NCBI RefSeq assembly: GCF_901709675.1
Contig: NC_051089.1
Coordinates: 62,001-126,000, forward strand
Direction: 5' to 3'
From: Syngnathus acus
Lineage: Eukaryota > Chordata > Actinopteri > Syngnathiformes > Syngnathidae
DNA: 64,000 nucleotides
Positions 11,600-23,100 of the stretch are shown in pieces. How positions within the stretch are numbered: the first letter of the stretch is position 1; each line of letters starts with the position of its first letter. The translations under genes were made by a program, and so were the position numbers. The notes under the pieces are model-generated. The model made no database searches. It was not told the origin of the DNA and worked only from the letters and a program-made list of their open reading frames with translations.

Positions 11600-14393
11600 T
11601 CAGGATCCGTTGAGGTGAGGACCTTGTTCCATGTCCTCGCTCTCTTCCGTCTGATCGGCCATCTGCGATGCGTGGCCTTCCTCCTCTTCCTCCTCCTCCT
11701 CCTCTTCCACGCCAGCACCATCTATAGGAGAAGAAACGATGTGAGGTGGCAGATGACGGGCGCCGATGGCTGGAAGGCAAGGGAGGGCTGCGGACCTTGT
11801 GTGCGCTCCCGTCCCGGTATGTGTCCGGCCTGCAGCATTCCTTTCAAGCGCTCCACCTCAGCCAGTGACGACGCCTGGGCGATGGCGTTCTGGCAACACA
11901 CACACAATGCGCTCGGCAGCTCTTCCTCTTGGCGCGATCGGTAGCAACACACGTCGATGGGTAGCAAACATGTTGCTCATTGCTCTCCGAAATGAAAGCG
12001 GATGGAAAGAAAAATCAAACGGGCTGTTCGTCTCGCTGCTAAAAGACACGGATCCGGATTGGATTCAAGAGCGACACTTTTTTCCATCCAATTCCATGCA
12101 GCCACCGCATCCTTGGAATCAACAGCGGGTTCCAGATTCAAAGCGCGTTTTGTCCGCTTTCATGGAAAAAATTGGAGATCTCATTTAAATGTTTGCGGCG
12201 AGGACAACTTGAAGCTGCACAAGGTCTGGACACGCTTCGAGGACTCGCGTCGTTCCTACCTTGATGGCTTCGACGTCGGTGTGCGACGGGCCCGTCCTCG
12301 CCTTCTCCAGCTGCGCCGCCATTCCGGGCGTGAACCTGCAAGGGAAAGCCAGAGTCAGACGGGGCGCTCTCCGGGCAGCTTCTCCCACATCCGATCCAAC
12401 GTAGTATCTGTTCCCGAGTCGAATAGGAGATACGTCCGTCCGACGCACCCGCCCGCCGGGGACCGACCCTCTTACGTTTTGCTCTGCTTGGCGATATCCT
12501 TCGCCAGCTGAGCGCCGCGTTTGCCTTTGAACATTTTCTCCGCCTCCTGGCGCTCCTGCGACCACAAGCAGACGTCGTTACAGTGACGGCCGTGAGCGCT
12601 TCTCGCCCGGAACCGATCTCCACGGGCCGGGACGCGAGCGCTTCCCGCCTGAACCGATCTCCACGGGCCGAGACGTGAGCGCTTTCAGCCCGGACCCATC
12701 TCCACGGGCCGGGACGTGCGGACAAAACGGCCGCCGGCCTGACACCCCCCACCTTGAGTTTGACCTTCTGGAAGTCCAGCACGCGAAGCTGCGGGATTTT
12801 GTGGACCACGTAGAGCCTGTAGTGCTTCTTGTTGGTCACAGGATTCCTCAGCAGGCTGGCCGGACGACAGCGAGAACAAGGTGAGGAGGTGGTCCGGCCG
12901 CGCGGCTCCCGCCGACCTCGCACTTCTCACCTGAGCAGAGTCAACGTCTTCACCGACGCCAGCGGTTCCAAGTCGCCCTAAAACACAGCCATTGGGCAAT
13001 GGTCATTCCATTGAAGTTATTCAACATGTTGACTAGGTTTGCCAGTCATGATTATTTTTATCTTTTTTTAATTTATTTATTTATTTATCTTTTCAAGTAT
13101 GGTTTTATCGTGAATTGGATTTTTTTGAGACATTCAATGTTATTTCAGATTGACACGAATCGATCACGGCGGAGGTACCGATATGGTCCGTGACTCCCAT
13201 TAAAAAAAAAGGGAAAAAAAAGGCAAAAATGTTGATTTCCAAAGTGAAAGCAGGCGATTGCAAATGTCTTACTTTGAGTTGGCACGCGGCATAACCAGTC
13301 TGCTTTCACCATATTTTCTGTTGCGAATATTTTGAAGCCCTGGTCAGGTTGTGACTCACCAGTTCCTGGATCTTGTTGTTGGTCAGGATGAGTTCTCGCA
13401 GAGCTGGAAGACTCTGCTCCAGGTTCTCTCCGATACGACTGCATAACAACGTCACAACGCTTGCCGAGTCAACGGCGGCGACCGGAAGAATCAAAGATGC
13501 GCTCTGTTTGCACAGCTCACCAGATCCTGTTGTTGTTCATCAGCAAGGTCTTGAGTCGCTTGAGGAGCGGGAAGCCGTCCAGTTTGCGGATTTCGTTATC
13601 CGAGAAGTCCACCGTGTCGAACTGATCCAGAGTGGCTCCCAGATTCTCCAGAACTGGAATTTTATAACCTGGCAAAGCGTGTCCAAAACAATTGGTGCTA
13701 CTTGAAAACCTTTGAGTGAAGGCCCCAGTGCTTAAAGTCTTTTGCTGAGGTCGCCTTGTCTCATTGGACAGCAGCCAGATGGACCGGCTCATTGACTAAT
13801 TCGAGAGCAGGTTAGCATAATGTCCTCGCATAGGGAGGCAAACTTCACATTATTGTTGAGACAAAAATGACCCGGGTTCAAGACGCTAAACTACGCAGGG
13901 AGCCACTCCTGCCCTCTAAATGAGGCCTCATTTGGTTTCTAGGAAGCTCATCGTTTGGTTTTAGGAGTGACTGGTGCAAAAACAACTGTTTTGAGTGTAA
14001 CCCTCGTACAGTGTGGCGCACAATATCGGCCGTCGCTTTTAGAGCACGGCTGCAGACGCAGATGCACTTTCCAGCTAATGTTAAGATGAGCCGCTTCAAG
14101 CAGTTCGTCCAGAGGTTGAGCCAACCCACAATCTTGGGAACGTATTTTTATCAGAGATCTCAGTCAGCAGAGGTTTTACAGTGACGGCGAGGGAGCTGAA
14201 CCATACGGCATGACAGTATGTTGGAGGAGAGTCCCTCCGGTCGCGGCCAGGCAGACAATGAGCCAGCTAACATGCTAACGAGCGGCGGCGTGCGTGCGTG
14301 CGTTTTCTTACCCCTCAGGTCCAGCTCTCTGTCCCTCACCGGGTTCGTGTACTGAGCTGCCTGCTCAATTAACTCCGCGGAAAGCTTCACCAT
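11600..14393 (-). CDS. SNRPA1: SNRPA1, U2 snRNP protein A' (U2A')
   Basis: U2A' is the leucine-rich-repeat protein that, with U2B'', binds stem-loop IV of U2 snRNA in the nucleus. Nine exons: 14393-14312, 13668-13521, 13438-13360, 12977-12931, 12846-12753, 12555-12476, 12335-12260, 11889-11796 and 11721-11600. They total 822 nt and encode 273 aa, against 255 in human. The protein starts MVKLSAELIEQAAQYTNPVR. LRR signatures include LDQFDTVDFSDNEIRKLDGF and LRELILTNNKIQEL. The LRR cap is RNPVTNKKHYRLYVVHKIPQ. The conserved C-terminal helix is LAEVERLKGMLQAGHIPGRE. The tail has a nine-Glu run and ends GPHLNGS. Its promoter side (14440-14520) is rich in GGAA/TTCC ETS-type sites. Confidence 0.97.
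12594..12719. repeat. About 42-bp minisatellite, three copies, SNRPA1 intron 5
   Basis: GAGCGCT...CCGATCTCCACGGGCCG units begin at 12594, 12636 and 12677. They are GC-rich, diverged by a few bases, and lie between exons 5 and 6. Confidence 0.8.
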
Positions 14394-15555
14394 TTTCGGG
14401 CTAAATCAGGAACAGCGACACAGATGCTGTCTTTAACGGAGCATGCGGAAATGACACACGCTGCAGTAACCCGGAAATTAAAGCACTTCCCGCTCGACCC
14501 CCTTCGTTTACTTCCGGTAACGAAGAGAAATTGTAAATACTCGAGATATGATTTGAACAACATTTTTATAGCAGGAAAAGCGTTCAAGCAAATAGTTTTA
14601 TTTCAAATGACGGCACTCTTTCTGTCCAATTAAATTCTAAATTAATTCTAAAAACATTTTGGGGGCAGTAATTCCTACCAGTAAAGAGTTTAGGATAGGC
14701 AGGACATTCTTTCCAGTAATAATAGCTTTTGTTATTTAGGGCAGGACAACCGTTTATGTCTTCCATGTGTTGCTGCACAAAGCAACAACAAAGCTGATGT
14801 GGTATCATGCACGGACTGCTAGGTCATGCACACACAGACTGCTAGGTCATGCACATGGCGCATGCTATCCCCAGCTTTAATGCGGATAGGCTAAAACATG
14901 TAGAAAAACACAAGTCATGGTTTGGTGGCAGTTTCCCACAGACGCGAGTTGTGTTGTCATGTGACGACCAGTGAGGTGACGATTCTGGGGTGTTCAGAGG
15001 GAAATAACCCCTTTTTTTGTTGTTAACAAAACAAACTAATCCACTTCCACTGGGGTTTTATTGTGAAGAAATGTACAGGTTCTCAATCACACATGTTGTC
15101 ATGGTGACCATTACAGCAATTCAATTCAACACTTTATTCATCCCCAAGGGGCAATTTAAAGGTGCGTAAAAGTAGCTCAAAATGCAGCACAAGCAAGTGA
15201 ATTAAACATATGCTTGTTGTCTTCACCATCAGCCAAGAAATTTCCGTGGCATTCCAGAACTGTTTTTCCATTCACACGAGCACAAACACGCACAAATGCA
15301 CACGTGTACAAACGCGCGCACGCGCACACACCAAGTCTTTCATATGAGCGGTGTTTAAATAAAGGTAGAAAAATATCTGTAAGGTATTTACATTGTACCA
15401 GCTCACCGGACAGCAAGCCACGAATCGCACTTTCCGCACGCAACTGGGCGGGAAGACGACAGGCGACCGGCCCCCTCGGGCCGAACTTCCGAAAGGCGAG
15501 CCGAGTCACAGCAGAGGTCTTTACCTCTTTTCCCGACTCGTCCCCGGCGGCAGCA
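14394..15555. other. SNRPA1 upstream region and ASB7 3' flank
   Basis: This 1.16-kb stretch holds the SNRPA1 promoter at its left end (ACCCGGAAATTA, ACTTCCGGTAAC, ETS-like). It also holds a short direct repeat of GACTGCTAGGTCATGCACA near 14815-14860 and the ASB7 3' UTR. A LINE-like tail at 15115-15165 contains TTTATT at 15133-15138, a possible ASB7 poly(A) signal. No further gene is seen. Confidence 0.5.
15115..15165. mobile_element. Short LINE 3' tail remnant
   Basis: CACTTTATTCATCCCCAAGG matches the well-known fish motif (CTTTATTGATCCCCGAAGGG) at the 3' end of Rex/L2-type LINEs. Only about 50 bp is recognisable. Confidence 0.45.
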
Positions 15556-17996
15556 TTAAAACTTGTGTTTGAGATAGTCCTTCATGACCTTGGCGATGGG
15601 AAGCTCCTCCAGGAGACACAGCCTCTGCAGGCCGACACACTGGCGGATCTTGATGCGACACACGTCCTGAAGGCTCCGAGGACGTTCTGAGCACAAACAA
15701 CGCGAGCAGTTTGGCACGGCCCCGCCTGTTCGCCGACAGCAACCGAGCGCAGCGCCAGCGAGCGACTTTCGCCCCAAGGTAAATAGCGTCTGGCAAGCAG
15801 AACAAGGAAGAGCTGACCCCTCGGCATCGAGGGACGACGACGCGCTTGTCTGCAAAACGGTCCGCTGGCCGGGAACTCTAATGAATCTCACCTTTTGAAA
15901 GCATGTCTGAGAATGGAATCTTTTCCAGCCGATAGCAATGGGAGGAAAATGGCGCAACATCCTCCGGTTTCCAATTTACTTTGGCTTTGTTTGAATTGAA
16001 TGCATGGACAAGTTGTATAACCCATACTTTTTGTGTATCACGCGCTCTCCCCCATAAATAAAGACTAGAAAAATCCCCCTCGGCGAGTGTTTCGAAAGAC
16101 GAGCGACGACGTCACAAAAAAACTCGCTTTGGAACATACTTGGGGGGGGGGGAGCACACGAGGTAAGACGTGTCGTTTGATCTATGCTCGTTTCCTCGCC
16201 ACGGCCCGAAGGAAAGGGAGATTGGGGAGATGCCGCTTTGTACTCACTTGTGACGTCCTGCAGGAAGTCCAGACACGGCCTGTTGTGTCTGGACATGCTG
16301 ACGGAGACGGCGGCGGGCGTCTGGCCCTCGTAGTTCCTGGCGTTGGTGTCGGCGCCGTAAGCGTAGAGCATGCGCGCGCACAGCACGTCGTCGCGCAGCG
16401 CCGATAGATGCAGCGGCGTCTGGCCGTCCTCCAGCCGGCCCAGGTTGGTGTCGGCGCCACGCTGGAGGAACATGCGGCAGTACGAGTGGTTGCCCTTACT
16501 CACGGCGTAGCGCAACAGGAAGCCGTTCTGAATGTCAATGTTGGCGCCGTGGTCCAGCAGGATGCGCACGCAGCTGGAGCGCTCGCGGATGATGGCCAGC
16601 TGCAGCGGCGTGGTGCCCTTGTCGCTCAGCGGGTCCACTCGGGCACAGAACTCCAGCAGGAGGCGCACAAAGGAGTCGCGGCCGTAGTGGGCCGCCACAT
16701 GCAGCGGCGTCCAGCCGTCGTAGCTCTTGGCGTCGATGATGTCGCCGCAAAAGTCCGACTCCAGCATGAGGCGGGCGATGCGAGCGCGCCCGTGCATGGC
16801 GGCGTAGTGCAGCGCCGTGAAGCCCCCGATTAAGTCCTTCACCGTCGGGTCCGCTGAGGGCCGAGAGGCAGACGACTATCAAACCAAAACAAAACTCTCG
16901 GCGGCAAAATCGCTCGCAACCCATGGATGCTCAGCTTGCCGCAAAGCTCTCCGTGGATATTACAACGGATGGATGGATGGATGGATGGATGGATGGATGG
17001 ATGGATGGATGGATGGATGGATGGATGGATGGATGGATGGATGGATGGATGGATGGATGGATGGATGGATGGATGGATGAGAACAGAATGATGATGGCCC
17101 CACCCACCGGTATTTTACATAGCGACTTTGCTCCTTGCGGGTGATCTCTTTGGAGCCGTCAGTTCCCGTGAAGGCCAGAGCGAGGTAAAGACGAGCAAGG
17201 TAAAGACGACGCAAAATAGAAAAGCGCTCGAAAAGGAAATCAACAGACGTGACGAAAATCAGCCGCAGAGATCCTAATCCTTTTCACACGTCGTAAGTTG
17301 CCGTGTCAATTTTGGTGCCAATTGATAGCTGTTTTTGAAGCCATAGTCTCAACAATGATTTCCAACGGGATGGCTTCCTTCCGTGACATTACCGAGCAAG
17401 ACACGGAAGGGAGGGCTGCGTGCCTCTATTCCTCATTCAAAGTGGGCATCCGTTGCTCTCCAAAATGAATGGATAAAGCAAAAAATGCTAACTTTTTTTC
17501 ATTTTCCTGCTAAAACAAACAAAAAAAAAGATAATTTGGGCTGGCTCGTGAAAAATGAACCATCTAGGCATTACCGTCCCTTTGATATGAAGAGTAATTC
17601 ATCATTGAGCAGAGCGGAACGTCGCTTAGGACGGTGCTACGTGGCCGCCGCCGACGTCGGGGCTGAGAGCGTGTTCATTCGCAAGTATTTCATCCGCATC
17701 GTCTCACGGCCTGGTCGTGATTTGACGAAGGCACTCGGAATCGGCGCCAGCGCCCCGGTAAACTCGCACACGAACGGACGGAGGTTTGGCTGACCTCCGT
17801 GCTCCAGGAAGACGCGCACGCATCGCTCCTTGCTCTTGGCGGCCGAGAAGTGCAGCAGCGTCCATCCGTTGGCGTCGCGGATCTTGGGTGAGTATCCGCG
17901 CTCCAGCATGCGGCGCACTGTGTATACGTCACCCGCCGCCACCGCCGCCTGGATCTGCAGCTCCTCGTGGAGCTCGGGGTTCCTACAGTTCAGCAT
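15556..17996 (-). CDS. ASB7: ASB7, ankyrin repeat and SOCS box protein 7
   Basis: ASB7 is a substrate receptor of a Cullin-5 E3 ubiquitin ligase; the SOCS box binds Elongin B/C and Cul5. Three coding exons: 17996-17795, 16853-16248 and 15686-15556, giving 939 nt and 312 aa, against 318 in human. Ankyrin repeats include [60 protein letters not shown] and [20 protein letters not shown]. The SOCS box reads [17 protein letters not shown], followed by [15 protein letters not shown]. The end lacks the short acidic tail I recall in human. The start chosen ([16 protein letters not shown]) matches the human N-terminus. In-frame ATGs upstream, at 18029 (MNIPIPKCDDR) and 18098, would extend it. Human ASB7 and LINS1 are also neighbours. 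Confidence 0.95.
16967..17080. repeat. (GGAT)n microsatellite
   Basis: About 28 uninterrupted GGAT units lie in ASB7 intron 1, just upstream of the exon 2 acceptor at 16853. Perfect units over about 114 bp imply high length variability. Confidence 0.98.
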
Positions 17997-19792
17997 CCTG
18001 TCGTCACATTTGGGAATGGGAATGTTCATCTTTGACCTAAGCTTTAGCGGGGAAAGATAAGGTGAAATATTCTGTGCGTCTGGGGACCGCCGCTGCAAAT
18101 GTCAACACTTTGTTTGGGGATTGGACACAAGAAATGGCAGCCAGATTAAGTCAATTTCCTGATCTGGTTTTCTTCTACCTTTTCACCAGCTGAAGAGACA
18201 AACTTCTCTTCTTCATAGCGGACGCTTGCCAGCTTTGACTTGAATTTCCTGCAACACAACAAGTTCTCGAGTGAGTGAGTGAGTGAGTGAGTACAGAAAT
18301 CCTTCTCTTGAGATTTTGATGCAGCGATTATTTGCTCAAAGTGACCGGAATAGTTCGTCCACCTGAAAATCTCGTTCCGGTCCCCCGGAATGCGAAACTA
18401 AGTCGTTCCTCCCCAATCACTCGATAAAAAGACTTCAGCAACAGCCGCATGAGAGTGTAAACAAAGAAAATGTCAAGTGACTAACTTGACAGTTTCGGCC
18501 GACAGTTACATGAACGTGACACTTTGGTTGACTCAGAATGTGGTGGTTTTCGCTAGCACTGTTAGCCGCGCGCGCAGGCTAACAAAGTGTAGACGCGCGC
18601 ACGCGCGGGCGGGGACTGTCGAAGCCAGCAAGCAAGAGTGTGAAGACGTTTCGTGTGGCCGAATTTGACGTTTGGTATCGACGTATGAATGAACATGAAC
18701 TCACTCCACGCTCAAATGTTGTGCCGCCAAGCTAGCACTAGTTAGCCGTGGAGGCTAACCCAAACAAAGTGTTGCGATTTGTGTATTTGGAACTGCGCGT
18801 GGGACTCAAGTGTGGCGCGGCGTGCCGACGAGAGGCACGTGTGCTATAGTGTTGCGTTTGTGCAGCGCGACAAGCCAACAAAAGACAACAGTGAACACAC
18901 GGCGAGTGGACATCTCACGAACCAATCAGCGTCCAGACGCCAGGGAAACGAGCAGCGGCGGCGGAGGCAGCAGAAGCCAAGCAAAAACAAAAGAGCCAAC
19001 TTGTTGTCAGTGCTGCATCTTGGTCCGTCGTCGCCGCGGCTCCAGAAATCTTGCAACCGCCTTCTGCACACGCATCGAACTCGAGTGCATCTTCGGGGGT
19101 TTTAGTCGTCAAAACTGTTAGCTTTAATCAAAAGTCTGCCTGTGCTCGGAAGCGTCATCGTCGTCACTTCCGTCATCATGACTTCACAATAACGGCGACG
19201 CCCCCGCCCGAGTATGGAGGACTAAAAGTGCCAAAACTCTCCATAACTTGTGAAATGGAGTCTCACATGATCCGAAACGCACTCATTGCCGAAATTAAAT
19301 TTGGAATTCGAAACTTAAGTCACAAGAACTCTGTAAAAAAGTATCTGCTATTCTAAGCCACCTTCTATCCTCTTCGCTCACCCGCAATTGTTACTCGCAC
19401 GGGATGCTCTATTCTCTCTTGGGGACATGCCGCCATCTTCTGCGCAGAAACAGTCAATGCAGCCTATTCAGCTTGGCCTGCTTGGCTGTCGCCCTACAAA
19501 ACACAAGCCAGAAAGGCTGGGTGGGTGCTTTTCTCTCAACTGTCCTAAAAATGGAGAAATGGGAGTGGTTTTCGTCGGCCCTTGACCCGCCGGGTTCGTG
19601 ACGATCACACGGAAGGACTTAATAACGCCTCCGACAGGACCCGCCCCCTCATTTGAATAACTTTTTTTCTGCACTGCCAAGATTAAAACTAAAATCAATA
19701 AAAGGTGAAAATAAAAAAACGTTATATAAACAATAGAAGTATTTCACAAAAAGGTATAAATAAAAGTGAGATTCAAAAATTAAAAATGAACA
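17997..19792. other. ASB7 5' region and CHSY1 downstream flank
   Basis: No protein-coding exon is recognised. From 18550 to 19130 it is CpG-rich, with CGCGCGCACGCGCGGGCGGGG at 18592-18612 and an inverted CCAAT-type site (ACCAATCAGCG) near 18920. It probably contains ASB7 5' UTR exons and promoter. Toward 19670-19850 it becomes AT-rich with A-runs. Confidence 0.4.
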
Positions 19793-19798
19793 TTTATT
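19793..19798 (-). terminator. Probable CHSY1 polyadenylation signal
   Basis: AATAAA on the minus strand lies about 390 bp beyond the CHSY1 stop, in AT-rich sequence. Confidence 0.5.
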
Positions 19799-20186
19799 TT
19801 TTTAGACACACTTAAACAGAGTTGAGTAAAAAAAAAAAATTTAGAAAAAAGTTATTTTCTCAACTTTGTGAATTGGGGGTCCACCAGAAACGCTGACATT
19901 GGCCCAGTAACTGAGCGGCCCTTGAGAATTTTGGCCAGCGTCTTTTTGGGCCAAAGGAAAATCTGGTCCAAAAGGACCACTGCGCGACCCTTTTCCAGTG
20001 TTCTCCTCCTCGGGAAAGCCCTTCTCCAATCGGCTGGCGAGTTTGACGTCATAATGTCCACCAATGAGAAGGTACGGAACGAAATTCAAAATAGTCCAGA
20101 GATCAAAACGTCCGTGATATTTAAAAAAGCGAGCCTGCGCGGCGGCCGCCGGTGGCCAAGAAATGAATGACTGCAGTTGGGCGGGG

Positions 20187-23100
20187 TCAGGCTGTCAGGC
20201 GAAGCGAGGCGTTGGCGGCCAGTGGCGGGCCCAGCTGCTTCTTGTCCAACCATAGCTGGGCCAGCTGGCGCACGGAACCCCGCAAGGACGCCCAGGACCC
20301 CAAGCACATCTTGTGCTGGCTCGGCTCCAGGTGGGGGTCGCAGGTGATCGGGTGATGCACGTGCACAACGCCCGGGTCGCTGCTGCGGAACGGCGCGACG
20401 CCCGAGCGCAGTAACCTGTCAAAGAGGTCCACGTCCTCCAGGCCCCAACCCCGGATGGTGGTGTTGAAGCCCCCGGCGCGGAACAGATCGCCCTTGTGGG
20501 CGCACACCACCCCAAAGCCAAAGTTCCTCCACAGGCCCGTCTTGGCGGTGAAGGCGTAGTGGTTGGCGTCGGCGCGTTGCGTGCCGCCGCCGTACACCAC
20601 CTTGGGGTCGTACTGGCTGAAAACGACGGGGAAGTAGGAGGAGCGGCCGGCCGCCGCGTTGGCCCTGCAGCGCTGCAGGAAGTCGGCGGTGAAGAGGAGA
20701 TCCACGTCGCAGTAGAAGAGCAGCGAATGGTCGGAGAAGCGCGCCGAGCCCTCCTCCAGCGCCAGCGCCCGCGAGAAGGGGCCGGCCACGGCTTTGATCT
20801 CCAGCTCGGCCCGCGGGTACTTGATGTGGTACTCGCGCATCAGCTCCACCTGCTTGACCCGCTCGACACCATCGTCGGCGTTGAAGAGCAGGACGAGGAG
20901 CTTGACGTTCTGCTTGGGGATCAGGCACACGCGCTCCACGTTGGCCATGAAGCGCACAAAGACCTCGTAGCGGCCCGACAGCGGCACCAGGATGTTGACC
21001 TTGTCGTCGCGGCCGGCGTCCGCACGCTGGCCGACGGCCGGCGCCAGCTTGAAGGGGACCAGCATCTTCAGGGAGCTGAGGGACAGGAAGGAGAGAGAGT
21101 CCGAGTGGCGGTCGACGTGCGCCGCCAGGGCGGTGGCGTCGGTGGGCCGCTCCTCGCGCAACTGGATGCGGCTGAAGGTCTGCTGCAGGTACGCGTGTCT
21201 GCGCACCGGCACCGTCACGCTCCTGCCTTTGTGCTTCTTGTAGAGCAGCAGCAGGTCCAGCACATACTCGGCGCCGTAGAGCGGGTTGACCCGTCGGTAG
21301 CCGTACTGGATTTCCTTGAAGTCGATGACGCGGCCGCGGGTCTCGGCGTTGGCGTTGATCATCTCCATCACCTGCGGGAGATGTCGCGGCGTGTCATTTT
21401 TGCCGTGGTTAACTTTTTTTCCTCTAGCTACTTTGCTCGCGGATTCTATTTTAGCGAGCGGGAGCGTTTTGGTCGCTCGCGCCACTCTCGGCTCGCCGAC
21501 CTGCATGATGATGTCGTCGAGGGCTTGGCGCTGCGCGGCGTCGGTCCCGCGGCGAGGCGGCTGCCCGTCCCAGGCGGAGAAGAGGTGCCTGGCGCTCAGG
21601 AAGTCCCATTCCAGCACGTCGCTGCGGCGGCGGGGCCGGAACCTCATGAAGGAAGGCGACGCCCCCAGCAGCCGGTCCTCGCGACTCGGCTCGGGGGCAC
21701 CCGGGCGCGCCATCCCGACCAGCTCGCGGTGGAGGCGCACGGTGCGGTGGCGCAGCGCGGCCGCGCGCCGGCTCAACAGATAGGCGTGCAGGCGATACTG
21801 GTGAGGCGGGCTCTTGTTGGGGTGCAGCGTGACGGCCCGGTGAATCTTGCCGCTGCGCAGCTCACGGATGAAGCCTTTCTTGTCGGGCTCGTAGTTCTCG
21901 TAGAACAGCTGCTGCATCTGCGCGGCCGGCGTTACAACGGAGACGCGGTTAGCTCGCTCGCGTGCGCCGGTGACTTTGTTTCCTGAAAATGCGGCCGACA
22001 AATGCGGCCTTTTGAATTTAGACGCGGGCCTAGAGTTGGAAATCGGCCATTTTGCTTTCATTCACTGTGCCGATCCTTCGAGTGCGCACGCCTTTGCCAT
22101 CGGGGGGCAGCGTGACTTGCACCATGTCAAGAAGAGTCCATCTTTGTGGAATTGAGACGTTTTTGTTCGGACAGCCTTGGTCACAGCTGTTGCCGCTTCC
22201 CGCTGCTGCGGCCTTTCTAAAAGTAGACCGTCCGGGGGAGGGGAGACACCTCGCTACGCTGCTCGTGCCGACGCAGCTGCCGTTCCCAGGCGGGCCCTGC
22301 TTTGTTGGCTCCAAAACAAAGACGGCTGAGGGAGGGAGTTAGGGTGCCGCCCAGTTTGTGGGCGAGCTAGCGTGGCAGCCGCCAACGTGAAACGCTTCTC
22401 TTTAACTGATGGGACGGGAGAAGAGAGAAAAAAAAAACAAAAAAACAGCGAGGCAACAGCTGTCATCCGCTGCCTTCCCAAGCAAACATGGGCGGGTCCA
22501 AACATCAAGCCCAAAGTCCAAATTAAAGCAGTCTGGGTCAAAGTGACTTCTTTTTTCCCCGTTGGAGGAAACGGCCACTGGAGCGAATGCCGCATGTGAC
22601 CGGTTTGCCCGAGCCAGCGCAGCGAACAGCTCGTTGCTTCCTGAGGCCGTGACGCGATAGCAGGCGATACTAACCCTAACCTTGAGGCAAAAAAAAATAA
22701 AAAATGTCGGAAGGGTGGCCTGGGCGCTTTTCGGACAACAGGCGGCGGCGCCGGCCGGCGCACGGGTCGGCGCTAAGACGCTTAGCTGCTAATCCACCCT
22801 AATTGGATGCTAGCGCCAAGATGTGGGTCAGGAAGGTCGAAGCTTGACTCCATGGCGCCGGCCGGGGAAAGTTAGCGGAGCGGGTAGCGGCAAAGGCCGC
22901 TTGACAGATGAGCGCCGGTGCCTGACGAGGCGAGTGCGACTCAAACACAGCAGCGGCCACGCTTGCACCTCAACCGACCGACCGCGCAGCATTCAAATCC
23001 GTCCGGGTCCGTGTCTTCCGTGAGCAAAAGGCCCAACTGTGACAAAGATCAAGTATTCCCTCGTTTGCTCGAAAATCCACGCCCGTTTAAACTGACGACA

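Noticed and set aside
13860-13890. GGGTTCAAGAC resembling a tRNA B box (also near 7131)
   Set aside because: No A box, acceptor stem or cloverleaf could be paired around either site.
20496-21986. A 496-codon open frame on the plus strand, opposite CHSY1
   Set aside because: It is the GC-rich antisense shadow of CHSY1 exon 3. Its translation is low-complexity, rich in Arg, Gly, Val and His, and resembles no protein family.
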